The translations under genes and the position numbers were made by a program. Source: Polyangium spumosum (GTDB taxonomy: Bacteria; Myxococcota_A; Polyangia; Polyangiales; Polyangiaceae). From it: a DNA stretch of 64,000 nucleotides. Shown piece after piece: positions 1 to 7,960 of the stretch. The stretch is from contig NZ_WJIE01000016.1 of NCBI RefSeq assembly GCF_009649845.1, positions 116,315 through 180,314 of the forward strand, in the 5' to 3' direction. Under the pieces are notes generated by a model that did no database searches, was not told the origin of the DNA, and saw only the letters and a list, made by a program, of their open reading frames with translations. How positions within the stretch are numbered: position 1 is the stretch's first letter; each line of letters starts with the position of its first letter.

Positions 1-2
1 AG

Positions 3-1730
3 CGGTTCATGGCGGCGAGGATCGCGGACGCCACGCGCGGGGGCAGGCGCGCGCTCGTGGTGGCCGGCGCGCTGCACGTGGTCGCGCTCGGCGCCGCGCG
101 CGAGGAGATCACGCAGCAGCGGCGGGCGCCGCGGGACGACGCGGAGGCGCTCGTGCGGCTCGTCCCGTACACGTTCCCGCGGCTCGACGCGTTGCTCGGG
201 TACGCGCCGGGGATGAGCGGGCCCGCGTTTTACCAGCACGTGTGGGAGGCGCGCGCGGAGGCCGATCCCTTCGCGCGGGCGGCGGAGAAGGTCCTGCTCG
301 AGACGATCGGGCGGGCGCGGGCCGAGGGGGACGCGCTCGGGCCGGGGGACGCGATCGCGGCGCTCGCGTTCGCGCGGGAGCTCGCGTCGCTCCGGGGCCG
401 GCCGAAGATCGGGCGGGCCGAGGTGATCGAGGCCGCGACGAGCTGCTTCGTGAAGGGCGAGCTGCGCGTCTCGGGGCGGCGGGTCGTCGCGGCGCTCGGC
501 GAGGCGCTGCGCGGCAGCCGCGTGGGCAAGCTCGGGCCCGTGGCCGGTCCGGGCGCGATCACGCGGGATTTCCGCGAGACGGCCGAGGCGCTTGGCCTCC
601 TGCCCTCCGGAGGGCCGCCGCGGGTGATCGAGCTCTCGCTCGCGACGTCGAGGAAGGCGCGGCGGTGCTCGTGGTTCTTGCATCGCACGGCGTGGCTCGG
701 GCTCGGGTTCGCGACGCCAGTCGGGGCGAGTGACGAGGGGGCTGCCCAGGCGTCAACCGAGCGATGGACCGTGGCGTATGCGCCGGAGGTCGACGCGCGG
801 CTGCTCGACCTCGCGGCGGAGGGGGCGAGCGTCGAGGAGGCGGCGGCGCGCAAGCTCGCGCGCGTGGCCAGCACGAGTGAAGGGCGCGCGGGGCCGATCG
901 CGGCGTGTGTCGGGCGTGGGGTGCGGATGGGGCTCGAAGCGGTCTGCCTGCGGCTCGCGCCGGCCCTCGAGGCGGCGATCCGGGCCGACGAGGATCCGCG
1001 CTCGCTGCTCGAAGCGGGGCGGATCCTCCGGCGGGTGCGGGCGGCGCGGGCGGCGCTCGGCTCGCCGCGGGCGGCGTGGCTCGATGCGCTCGGGCGCGTG
1101 GCCTACGAGGAGGCGACCGAGAGGTTGCCGCGGCTCGCGCAGACCTCGGGGGCGCGGGCCTCGGAGGTGCCGGCGCTGCTCGTGGGCCTCGGGGCGGCGA
1201 CGCTCGCGGCGGACGGCATGGGGCCCGAGCGGGCGCGGGTCGTGGTGAAGGCGCGGGCGGCGCGGGAGATCGCCCGGGCCACCTCGCCGCTCGTGCTGGG
1301 CGCGCTCGACGGGCTGCTCGTGAGCCTCGGCGAGGGGCGGGGCGCGGAGCTCGGCGCGCATTTCGAGGCGGCGCGGGCCCGGCCGGAGGCGAAGGGCGCG
1401 TACCTCGAGGGCCTGCTCGTGCTCTCGCCGCGCGCGTTGCTCGACGAACCCTCGCTCCTCGAAGCGCTCGTCGTGCACGTCTCGTCGGGCAGCTTCGAGC
1501 GCTTCCTCGCCTCGCTCCCGTCCTTGCGCCGCGCGCTCGGTCGACTTGGCCCTCGCGAGCTCGAAGAGATCTCCACGCGTGCTTCCGCGCTGCTCGGCCT
1601 CGGCGCCTCGGAGGCGCCGCTCGTGTCGCCCTTGCCGCCCGAGGAGGTGGCGCGCCTCTCGGCCTGGGAGCGCCGCTGGCTCGAGGCCGAGGCGGCGTGG
1701 GCGGGTCCGTCTCCGACATCGAGCCGCTGA
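3..1730 (+). CDS. DUF5682 family protein (5' end outside window)
   Basis: The reading frame is open from the left edge, so the gene starts upstream; the ATG at 9 is internal. What remains is 575 codons. The motif run ALVVAGALHV, then VRLVPYTFPRLDALLGYAPG, then FARELASLRGRPKIGRAEV and a later WTVAYAPEVDARLLDLA block match my recollection of the middle and C-terminal part of DUF5682 proteins. These accompany MoxR AAA+ ATPases and vWA proteins in predicted NTP-dependent conflict systems. The vWA, SWIM and bpX-like partners lie at 6803-12682, separated here by about 5 kb of unrelated genes. Enzymatic activity is unknown. The missing N-terminus, and any MoxR gene, should lie left of the window. 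Confidence 0.7.
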   Translation, partial: RFMAARIADATRGGRRALVVAGALHVVALGAAREEITQQRRAPRDDAEALVRLVPYTFPRLDALLGYAPGMSGPAFYQHVWEARAEADPFARAAEKVLLETIGRARAEGDALGPGDAIAALAFARELASLRGRPKIGRAEVIEAATSCFVKGELRVSGRRVVAALGEALRGSRVGKLGPVAGPGAITRDFRETAEALGLLPSGGPPRVIELSLATSRKARRCSWFLHRTAWLGLGFATPVGASDEGAAQASTERWTVAYAPEVDARLLDLAAEGASVEEAAARKLARVASTSEGRAGPIAACVGRGVRMGLEAVCLRLAPALEAAIRADEDPRSLLEAGRILRRVRAARAALGSPRAAWLDALGRVAYEEATERLPRLAQTSGARASEVPALLVGLGAATLAADGMGPERARVVVKARAAREIARATSPLVLGALDGLLVSLGEGRGAELGAHFEAARARPEAKGAYLEGLLVLSPRALLDEPSLLEALVVHVSSGSFERFLASLPSLRRALGRLGPRELEEISTRASALLGLGASEAPLVSPLPPEEVARLSAWERRWLEAEAAWAGPSPTSSR

Positions 1731-1775
1731 CGCCGGCCACGCGCCCGGAGTACGATGCGGGCGCGAGGTGAAGAC

Positions 1776-2321
1776 GTGAGAGGACCTGGAAAAACCTTGG
1801 CTTCCTGTCTGGCCGTGGCGCTCGTCGCGTCGACGGCGGTCGCGTCGGCGGACGTGGTCGCCGACGGGCCGACCCGGCGAGAGATCCGCGAGCAACGCAA
1901 GGAGCTACGCGAGGAGCGCAAGGAGCTGCGCGAGGAAAAGAAAGAGCTGCGCGAGGATCGCAAGGCTGGCGCGGACAAGGAGGAGCTGCGCGACGACAAG
2001 AAGGAGATCCGCGAGGAGAAGAAGGAGCTACGCGAGGCGCGCAAGGAGCTCCGCGCGGACCTGAAGGCGAAGCGCGAGGAGAAGCGCAAGGAGCTGCGCG
2101 CGAAGTGGGGCGAGACGCTGAAGCGGCCCGAGGCGCGCGCGGAGCTCCAGGTGCACGCGCGGCGGATGGCGCGGCTCGCGCAGGCGCGGAAGGTGGCCGA
2201 GGCGGACGGCAAGAAGGAGCTCGTCGCGCGGATCGACAAGCTCGTCGAGAAGGAAAAGGCGCGTCACCAGCGCGTGATGGATCGGCTGAAGGACAAGAAG
2301 GATCCCGGAGGTGCGCCGTGA
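1776..2321 (+). CDS. secreted highly charged coiled-coil protein
   Basis: 181 aa. The GTG at 1776 is preferred because AGGTGAAG lies just upstream; an in-frame ATG at 1755 would add 7 residues. A signal peptide (residues 1 to about 26, hydrophobic LASCLAVALVASTAVASA) is followed by repeats rich in K/R and E such as RKELREE and KKELRE, spaced about every 7 residues over residues 35-115. This predicts a long single alpha helix or coiled coil. The stop overlaps the start of the next gene (GTGA), so both are probably translated together. No enzymatic motif is visible. The likely role is a periplasmic structural or stress protein, which is inference. Confidence 0.75.
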   Translation: MRGPGKTLASCLAVALVASTAVASADVVADGPTRREIREQRKELREERKELREEKKELREDRKAGADKEELRDDKKEIREEKKELREARKELRADLKAKREEKRKELRAKWGETLKRPEARAELQVHARRMARLAQARKVAEADGKKELVARIDKLVEKEKARHQRVMDRLKDKKDPGGAP

Positions 2322-2599
2322 GAGGAGCCGTGCTCGCAAGCGTCCTGGCGCTCGTCGCCGTCGCGGGTTGTGAACAGAAGAAGGAAGACGTCGCGCCGGC
2401 CGCGCCCACGACGGCGAAGCCGACCGCGGATCTGCCGAGGCCGCCCGTGGGGATCGCGCCGGCGGAGGCTCCGAAGGCGGCGGCGGACGAGGACGACCTC
2501 GCGACGCCGGAGGAGTTCGAGGAGGAGGCCGAGAAGGACATCACCTCGGCGACCCTCGCGGCCGAGGTCGACAAGCTCGAGAAGGAGATCGGCGAGTGA
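2318..2599 (+). CDS. small lipoprotein
   Basis: 93 aa, GTG start overlapping the stop of the upstream coiled-coil gene. The signal sequence ends in a lipobox-like VAVAGC (Cys about residue 17), so the mature protein should be lipid-anchored. The rest is Pro/Ala-rich and then very acidic (EEFEEEAEKD), with a short C-terminal amphipathic helix (LAAEVDKLEKEIGE). The basic partner upstream and the acidic tail here suggest the two could interact electrostatically, which is inference. No known family recognised. Confidence 0.75.
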   Translation: MRGAVLASVLALVAVAGCEQKKEDVAPAAPTTAKPTADLPRPPVGIAPAEAPKAAADEDDLATPEEFEEEAEKDITSATLAAEVDKLEKEIGE

Positions 2600-2669
2600 C
2601 GGGCGGCGCGGGGGCGGGGCGCTCGGCCCTGCTCGACGCGCCGCTTGTGCTTTGCTACCCATCGTTTTG

Positions 2670-3149
2670 ATGAGCTCGCTCAAGGTCGGGGATCAGGCGC
2701 CGGAGATCGACGCGCAGACGAGCGCCGGGAGCCGGTTCGTCCTCTCCCGGCAAGAGGGGCTCTGCACGGTCATCTTCTTCTACCCGAAGGCGTTCACGCC
2801 CATCTGCACGATGGAGACGGCGTTCTTCCGGGACAACTACAACGAGCTCGCGCTGGCCGGCGCGAACCTCATCGGCGTGAGCACGGACGCGGAGGACACG
2901 CAGTGCAAGTTCGCCCGCGACAGCCACCTGAACTTCCCGCTCATCGCGGACGCGGACAAGCGGATCGCGAAGGCGTACGACGTCCTCTGGCCGGTCCTAG
3001 GCGTGGCGCAGCGGTACACGTTCGTGGTGAGCCCCGAGATGCGCCTCGAGGCGATCTTCCACCACGAGCTCAGCGCCGAGAAGCACCGCGACGACGTGCT
3101 CCGCTTCGTGCACGCGAAGTTCGAAGCGCAACGGCCCAAGGTCGGCTAG
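2670..3149 (+). CDS. peroxiredoxin (AhpC/TSA, BCP-like)
   Basis: 159 aa thioredoxin-fold peroxidase. The active-site segment FTPICTMETAFFRD carries the peroxidatic Cys46, matching the P-x-C-T core of the BCP/PrxQ group. BCP enzymes usually have a resolving Cys five residues later, which is absent here (Ala51). A second conserved-looking position, Cys79 in STDAEDTQCKF, sits where many relatives have His, and Cys32 lies before the active site. The enzyme may therefore be 1-Cys or use an unusual resolving Cys. Role: reduction of hydroperoxides in the cytoplasm. A -10-like TACCCA lies 8 nt before the ATG, with no Shine-Dalgarno. It converges on the metallophosphoesterase gene across the 43-bp repeat array. 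Confidence 0.9.
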   Translation: MSSLKVGDQAPEIDAQTSAGSRFVLSRQEGLCTVIFFYPKAFTPICTMETAFFRDNYNELALAGANLIGVSTDAEDTQCKFARDSHLNFPLIADADKRIAKAYDVLWPVLGVAQRYTFVVSPEMRLEAIFHHELSAEKHRDDVLRFVHAKFEAQRPKVG

Positions 3150-3179
3150 GTACCTTACATCTAAAGCGACAAAGACAGG

Positions 3180-3540
3180 TCCGGACGTCCCGACCTGGGC
3201 TTGCACCGGCTGCAGAGACAACTCCGGACGTCCCGACCTGCACGTACACCGGCTGCAGAGACACCTCCGGACGTCCCGACCTGCGCTTGCACCGGCTGCA
3301 GAGACAACTCCGGGCGCGCCGACCTGCGCTCGCACCGGCTGCAGAGACACCTCCGGACGTCCCGACCTGCGCTTGCACCGGCTGCAGAGACACCTCCGGA
3401 CGTCCCGACCTGCGCTTGCACCGGCTGCAGAGCCAGCTCCGGACGCGCCGACCTGCGCTCGCACCGGCTGCAGAGCCAGCTCCGGACGCGCCGACCTGCG
3501 ATCGCACCGGCTGCAGAGCCAGCTCCGGACGCGCCGACCT
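3180..3540. repeat. 43-bp tandem repeat array, about 8.4 copies
   Basis: Units begin at 3180, 3223, 3266, 3309, 3352, 3395, 3438 and 3481, with a partial ninth at 3524. Each full unit contains ACCGGCTGCAGAG at the same phase, so the period is exactly 43 bp (a PstI site recurs at 3210, 3253, 3296 and so on). Early copies carry the palindrome GGACGTCC; others have a GCGCGCC variant at that position. The period is not a multiple of three, so a coding role is unlikely although all frames stay open for long stretches. There are no spacers, so this is not a CRISPR. It fills the gap between two convergent genes. Confidence 0.95.
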
Positions 3541-3555
3541 CTCTTTGGCGCATCT

Positions 3556-4557
3556 TCAGCGCCGCGGCGCCTTCATCCGCTCGCGCTTTTCGCGCTTGGC
3601 GGCCACGGCGGCGGCGCGCTTGGCCATGACCTCGGGCGTGGGCGGGCGGCCGGGGAGCGGGTCCTGGTCGTCGTGGTGCTCCTCGATGGCGCCGGGCTCG
3701 TAGCCGAGCTCGAAGATCGCGACCTCGCGTTGACCCCGATCGCCGAGGCGGATCGGCATGACGGACGCGCCGATGCCCGCGCCGACGTACACCGCGCCGG
3801 GGTGCGCGCCGCCGCTCCTGCGGCTGCCGTAGAGGCCGTGCACATAGCGGTGCCCCGCGAGCTTGCCGATCGCGAGCTCGTGCAAACGCGCGAGCGTGAC
3901 CTGTCCGGCGTGGGTGTGGCCCGAGAGGACGAGCGGCACGTCGCCGAGCGCCCAGAGGCCATCCGCCTCCTCGGCGATGTGGGACATGGCGATCGTGGGC
4001 AGGTCGCGGCGCAGGCCCTTCAAGGCCTCGTCGCGGCGGGCGTGGCCGGTGTAGGCGTCGTCCAGGCCGACGACCTGGAGCATCTGGTGGCGCAGGCCGA
4101 TGAGGGTGTGGCGGTTGTCGAGGACCTCGACGCCGCCGCGGCGCAAGGCGAGGCGGACCTCGTCGGCGCCGGACCAGTAGTCGTGGTTGCCGAGCACCGC
4201 CATCACGGGCGCCTCGAAGCGCTGCACGAGGTACTGGAGGCGATCGAGGTACTGCTGGCTGTGGCAGACGAAATCCCCCGTGAGCAGCACGAGATCGGGC
4301 TTCTCCGCGTTGGTCAGCTCGACCGCCGCGAGCTGCACCGCCCACGGGGTCACGCGGCCGACGTGGATGTCGGTCAGGTGCGCGATGCGCAGGTGGGAGA
4401 GGTGCTCGGTGTAATGCCAGGGGCCGGCGAAGCGGCGGACCTGGATGCTCTTGCTGGCGCGTTCGACGGCCACCTTCGGGATGACGGTCTCGTCACCGGG
4501 GAGGCGGCCGGGGTACTGCTCGGTGAGCAAGCCGTCGGGCGGAGGGATGCTCGGCAC
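3556..4557 (-). CDS. metallophosphoesterase, calcineurin-like (YkuE-like)
   Basis: 333 aa, GTG start. The full two-metal phosphoesterase signature is visible: DIH (63-65), GDFV (94-97), GNHDYW (123-128), a His at 192 (SHIAEE) and GHTHAGQV (213-220). This order matches soluble or peripheral YkuE-type hydrolases, some of which act on UDP-diacylglucosamine-like lipids; the substrate here is unknown. No signal peptide is evident. The C-terminus is a basic tail (KREKRERMKAPRR). The promoter-like TATACT lies 8 nt upstream of the start. Confidence 0.85.
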   Translation of the reverse strand: MPSIPPPDGLLTEQYPGRLPGDETVIPKVAVERASKSIQVRRFAGPWHYTEHLSHLRIAHLTDIHVGRVTPWAVQLAAVELTNAEKPDLVLLTGDFVCHSQQYLDRLQYLVQRFEAPVMAVLGNHDYWSGADEVRLALRRGGVEVLDNRHTLIGLRHQMLQVVGLDDAYTGHARRDEALKGLRRDLPTIAMSHIAEEADGLWALGDVPLVLSGHTHAGQVTLARLHELAIGKLAGHRYVHGLYGSRRSGGAHPGAVYVGAGIGASVMPIRLGDRGQREVAIFELGYEPGAIEEHHDDQDPLPGRPPTPEVMAKRAAAVAAKREKRERMKAPRR

Positions 4558-4565
4558 GAGGGATC

Positions 4566-4571
4566 AGTATA
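4566..4571 (-). promoter_or_regulatory. -10-like TATACT, probable leaderless promoter
   Basis: TATACT on the minus strand lies 8 nt before the GTG start at 4557, with no purine-rich ribosome site between. This would place the transcript start at or next to the start codon. Confidence 0.45.
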
Positions 4572-4706
4572 AGGCGCGCCCCCGCACAAGCTACGGCTTT
4601 TGCCCGGGATTCGCCGCTCGCTCGCGCGTGGACCACGGCGGCTCCAGGCCTTTCGAGCCTTCCACTTTACCCATACGAGGGCGTCGTCTAGCGTCCCGAT
4701 CCGCGG

Positions 4707-6806
4707 ATGGCGGAGCGGGGATTCTGCGGTGCCCTCCGGAGGGCGAGGGCGTTCGCGGAGAGGCCGTGGATCCGCGTGCTCGTCGTCGTGACGTCGCTGC
4801 TCGTGGCGGTCGTGTTGCTCCGGCCCGGCCCGAGCGGGCCGAAGCGAGCGACCTGGGAGGAGCTCGTCCTGCCGCTCGCCCCGGGAGCGATCGTCACGCG
4901 TGGATATCACCTGTCTCCGCCGAGGCGCGGCGAGGAAGAGGACGTGATCTTCACGGCGCGGCGCGGCGCGGAGAAGATCGAGATCCACGTCGTCGACCGA
5001 GGTCGATGGCCCGGCGTGCGCGAGACGAAGAGTTTTGGTGTCGCCTACGAGACGCCACGGTCGAACGCGCCGACCGAGGATCTCGAGGCCGTGACGCAGG
5101 CGCTGCGGGACGTGATCGACCGGAACGACACGGGGCACGGATCCCCCGCGTCGATCCCGCTCGCGGCCGAGGCGGAGCCGCCTGCCTTGGCGCGCGCGCT
5201 CATGCGGCTCGAAGGGTGGCGCGTGATCGTGGTGCCGGGGCTCGTCGCGCTGGCGGTGGGGCTCGTCGGAGCGCTGCGGAGGGGCGATGCGATCGTGGCG
5301 GCGGCGCTGTTCGGGCTCGGGCTCTTGTTGCGTGCGGCGCACCTCGATGTGCCGTTCGTGCATGACCAGGACGTGCAGCGTCTCTTCACGGGGGCCTTGC
5401 CGCTCGGCGAGATCCTGACGGGCAAGGGGCTCGAGGACAGGCACCCGCCGCTGTGGTTCGTGGTGCTGCACGTGGCGGGCTGGTTCGGGGATTCGGAGGC
5501 CGTCATGCGCGCGCCGGCCGTGATCGCGGGGGCGCTCGTGGCGCCGGCGATCGTGTGGGGGGCGCGGCTCGTGCGAGGGCGCGCAGGGCCACTCGGGGCG
5601 GTCGCGGCGCTCAGGGTGGCGGTGAGCCCGGAGTTCGTGGCGCGGTCACGGGAGGTGAGTGAGATCCCGCTGTTTGCGCTGCTCGTGGTGGTGATGTGTT
5701 CGCTCGTGGTGGCGATCCCTCACCCCCAACCCCTCTCCCGCCCGCGGGAGAGGGGAGGAGATGCGCCGTCTGAGCCCCTCTCCCGGGACGGGAGAGGGGT
5801 TGGGGTGAGGGAACTCGGACTCGCGGCCACGACAGCGCTGCTCGCGTGGACGTATTACCTCGCGCCGCTGGTGATCGCAGGCGTGCTCGTCGGCCTCTGG
5901 GCGGCGCGGAAGCCGCTCGCGAGCGTGGCGCGGCCGATCGGCTTGGGTGCGCTCCTCGGCGCGCCTGCGTTCGTGCTTCTCTTCGTGACGATCGTGCGGG
6001 ATCACGGGGCGCGCGAGGTGGCGGAGCGGTTCCCGGATCTCGCGTGGGGCGCCGGGGAGGGCGCGGGGCTCGGGTACCTGATCGCGGAGGTCTACAAAAA
6101 CGTGGGCCCTGGGGTGCTCGTCGCGGTCTGGGCGGCGATGGCCGGGCTCATGGCGCCGCGATGTGCAGGCGCCCTCGTGCCTTGCGGCGCGCTGCTCGTG
6201 ACGATGATGGGGGTGTCGTTCGCCTCGAAGTTCGCCCGCGTGCAGCCCTATTACGTCGGCGCCGTGGCCCCGGTGCTCGCGCTCGCGATCGCGCTCGCGC
6301 CCAGAGGCCGCGTGCCGATGTGGATCTGGTCGGTGCTCGCCGGCGTCGCGCTGTCGTTGCTGTTCGTCATGCCCCGGCCGCGACCGCACCTCACGTACCT
6401 GCCCGACGCGGACGCGTTCATGCCGCGCTTCGCCGCGATCGCCGCGAGCCGCTCGGAGAAGCGTTTCGTGACGGTGGCGCACTACGACGCGACGCTGCTC
6501 GCGTATTACCTGAAGCGCGAGGCGAACGAGCCGGCGGAGTGGCCACGGACGGAGGTGTCGGGGGAGTTCGTCGTCGGGGAAGAAGGGCGGCGGATCCTGC
6601 CGCTCGTGCAGGTGCACCGGATGGAGGAGCAAACGGCGGAGCAGGCGCGGGAGAAGCTACGCGCGGCGCTCGCGGAGGGGCCGGCGCTCGTGATCGAGCG
6701 GGACGCGTTCGTGCTGGCGCCGGTGCACGACGAGATCGCAAGGTGCGAGGTGCTGGTGGAGGCGCCGTCGGCGCGGCTCGTCGCGTGTGGGGGAGGGGGG
6801 CGGTGA
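4707..6806 (+). CDS. multi-pass membrane glycosyltransferase-like protein (GT39/PMT_2-like)
   Basis: 699 aa with roughly ten hydrophobic segments. The stretch HDQDVQRLFTGALPLGE followed by EDRHPPLWFVVLHVAGWFGDSE and VMRAPAVIAGAL resembles the PMT_2/ArnT-type core (an acidic motif in the first periplasmic loop, then RHPPL). Such enzymes transfer sugars from polyprenyl-phosphate donors to protein or lipid in the periplasm. An N-terminal TM (about 22-40) is followed by a soluble domain to about residue 155. Residues about 337-369 are encoded by an inserted palindromic repeat (see 5717-5811) in a loop between membrane helices. The stop overlaps the start of the vWA gene by 4 nt, suggesting coupling. 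The acceptor is unknown. Confidence 0.7.
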   Translation: MAERGFCGALRRARAFAERPWIRVLVVVTSLLVAVVLLRPGPSGPKRATWEELVLPLAPGAIVTRGYHLSPPRRGEEEDVIFTARRGAEKIEIHVVDRGRWPGVRETKSFGVAYETPRSNAPTEDLEAVTQALRDVIDRNDTGHGSPASIPLAAEAEPPALARALMRLEGWRVIVVPGLVALAVGLVGALRRGDAIVAAALFGLGLLLRAAHLDVPFVHDQDVQRLFTGALPLGEILTGKGLEDRHPPLWFVVLHVAGWFGDSEAVMRAPAVIAGALVAPAIVWGARLVRGRAGPLGAVAALRVAVSPEFVARSREVSEIPLFALLVVVMCSLVVAIPHPQPLSRPRERGGDAPSEPLSRDGRGVGVRELGLAATTALLAWTYYLAPLVIAGVLVGLWAARKPLASVARPIGLGALLGAPAFVLLFVTIVRDHGAREVAERFPDLAWGAGEGAGLGYLIAEVYKNVGPGVLVAVWAAMAGLMAPRCAGALVPCGALLVTMMGVSFASKFARVQPYYVGAVAPVLALAIALAPRGRVPMWIWSVLAGVALSLLFVMPRPRPHLTYLPDADAFMPRFAAIAASRSEKRFVTVAHYDATLLAYYLKREANEPAEWPRTEVSGEFVVGEEGRRILPLVQVHRMEEQTAEQAREKLRAALAEGPALVIERDAFVLAPVHDEIARCEVLVEAPSARLVACGGGGR
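5717..5811. repeat. palindromic REP-like element inserted in a coding frame
   Basis: The outer arms CCCTCACCCCCAACC and GGTTGGGGTGAGGG are complementary apart from one extra C. Inside are two smaller hairpins, at 5730-5755 and 5775-5799, each built on CCCCTCTCCCG and its complement. The element keeps the reading frame of the surrounding membrane-protein gene and encodes a polar, Arg/Pro-rich loop. Similar palindromes, read as HPNPSP..GEG type peptides, are scattered in many proteobacterial genomes. Confidence 0.9.
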
Positions 6807-7960
6807 CGAAGGGCGCGGACGAGAAGAAACACGAAGCGGCGCGGCGGCTGCGGCTGCTCTTCGGGCGCTTCGCGGACAGCGCCCTCGGCAGCCCGCTCGA
6901 CGGGGACGAGAAGCTCCTCCGGATCGACGAGGATCTCTCGTTCCTCTACGACCGCGCGTTCCGCAAACAGGGCGCAGGGCGCAATACGCGCGGGGCGGGG
7001 CTCGGGCCGAGCGTGCTGCGGCCTTCGACGTGGCTCGCGAGCGTGGAGGAACTGTTCCCGCCGGAGGCGCGTGTGGTGATGGAGGAGGACGCGGCGGCGC
7101 GGCACGGGCTCGCGGCGTTGCTCGAGGATCCGGCGGCGCTCGCGACGGTGACGCCTTCCCCCGCGATCCTCGCGCTGCTCGTGCGGCTGCGCGGGCAGAT
7201 CCCGGAGGCGTCGCTCCCCGCGGCGCGGCGGCTCATCGAGGAGGCCGTGCGGGAGCTGTCACGCGCGCTCGCGCGAGAGCTCGTCCCGTCGCTGACGGGC
7301 GCGTCCGCGCCGCGAGGTCGTACGAATCTGCGCGTGCTCGCGAACCTCGACGCGCGGCGGACGGTGCGCGAGAACCTCCGGAACTACGACCGCGCGCGCG
7401 GGCTGCTCGGCGTCGAGCGGCTCGTGTTCCGGCGGCGACAGGCGCGAAAGGAGCGGCTGCGGCTGATCGTGCTGCTCGATCAGAGCGGCTCGATGGTGGA
7501 CAGCGTGGTGCAGGCGGCGATCCTGGCGGCGATCTTCGCGTCGGTGCCGTCGATCGATCTGCGGCTCGTCGTGTTCGACACGCACGTGGTGGACATGACG
7601 GAGCTCGCCGGGGATCCGGTGGAGGTGCTGTTCTCGCTGCAGCTCGGGGGCGGGACGTTGATCGAGCGGGCCGTGGGGTACGCGGCGACGCTGATCGCCG
7701 AGCCGCGGCGGACGCTCTGCGTGCTGATCTCGGATTTCCGCGAGGGAGGCGCGCTCGGGGCGCTCGTGACGCGGGTGAAGGATCTGCTCGACGCCGGGGT
7801 GACGGTGCTCGGGCTCGTGGCCCTCGGCGACAAGGGCGCGGGTGGGTTCGACGCGCGCGTGACGGGCGCGCTCTCGGCGCTCGGGATGCCGATCGGGGCG
7901 ATGACGCCGCGCGAGCTCGCGGCCTGGGTCGGGCGTCACGCGCGCGGGGGCGAGGCGTGA
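6803..7960 (+). CDS. vWA domain protein of MoxR-vWA ternary system
   Basis: 385 aa; GTG start overlapping the upstream stop (GTGA). Residues about 220-380 form a von Willebrand A domain with a complete-looking MIDAS: DQSGSM (D226, S228, S230), a Thr in GGGTLIERA (about 290) and the Asp of ISDFREGG. The N-terminal half is helical and includes RNLRNYD.RGLLGVERLVF just before the vWA fold, as in CoxE/YehP-type MoxR partners. It should bind Mg2+ and a client, and couple to an AAA+ ATPase encoded outside the window. Followed directly by the SWIM protein with a 4-nt overlap. Confidence 0.85.
   Translation: MTKGADEKKHEAARRLRLLFGRFADSALGSPLDGDEKLLRIDEDLSFLYDRAFRKQGAGRNTRGAGLGPSVLRPSTWLASVEELFPPEARVVMEEDAAARHGLAALLEDPAALATVTPSPAILALLVRLRGQIPEASLPAARRLIEEAVRELSRALARELVPSLTGASAPRGRTNLRVLANLDARRTVRENLRNYDRARGLLGVERLVFRRRQARKERLRLIVLLDQSGSMVDSVVQAAILAAIFASVPSIDLRLVVFDTHVVDMTELAGDPVEVLFSLQLGGGTLIERAVGYAATLIAEPRRTLCVLISDFREGGALGALVTRVKDLLDAGVTVLGLVALGDKGAGGFDARVTGALSALGMPIGAMTPRELAAWVGRHARGGEA

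Noticed and set aside
3180..3540. CRISPR array
   Set aside because: Units are contiguous with no unique spacers and no cas genes nearby.
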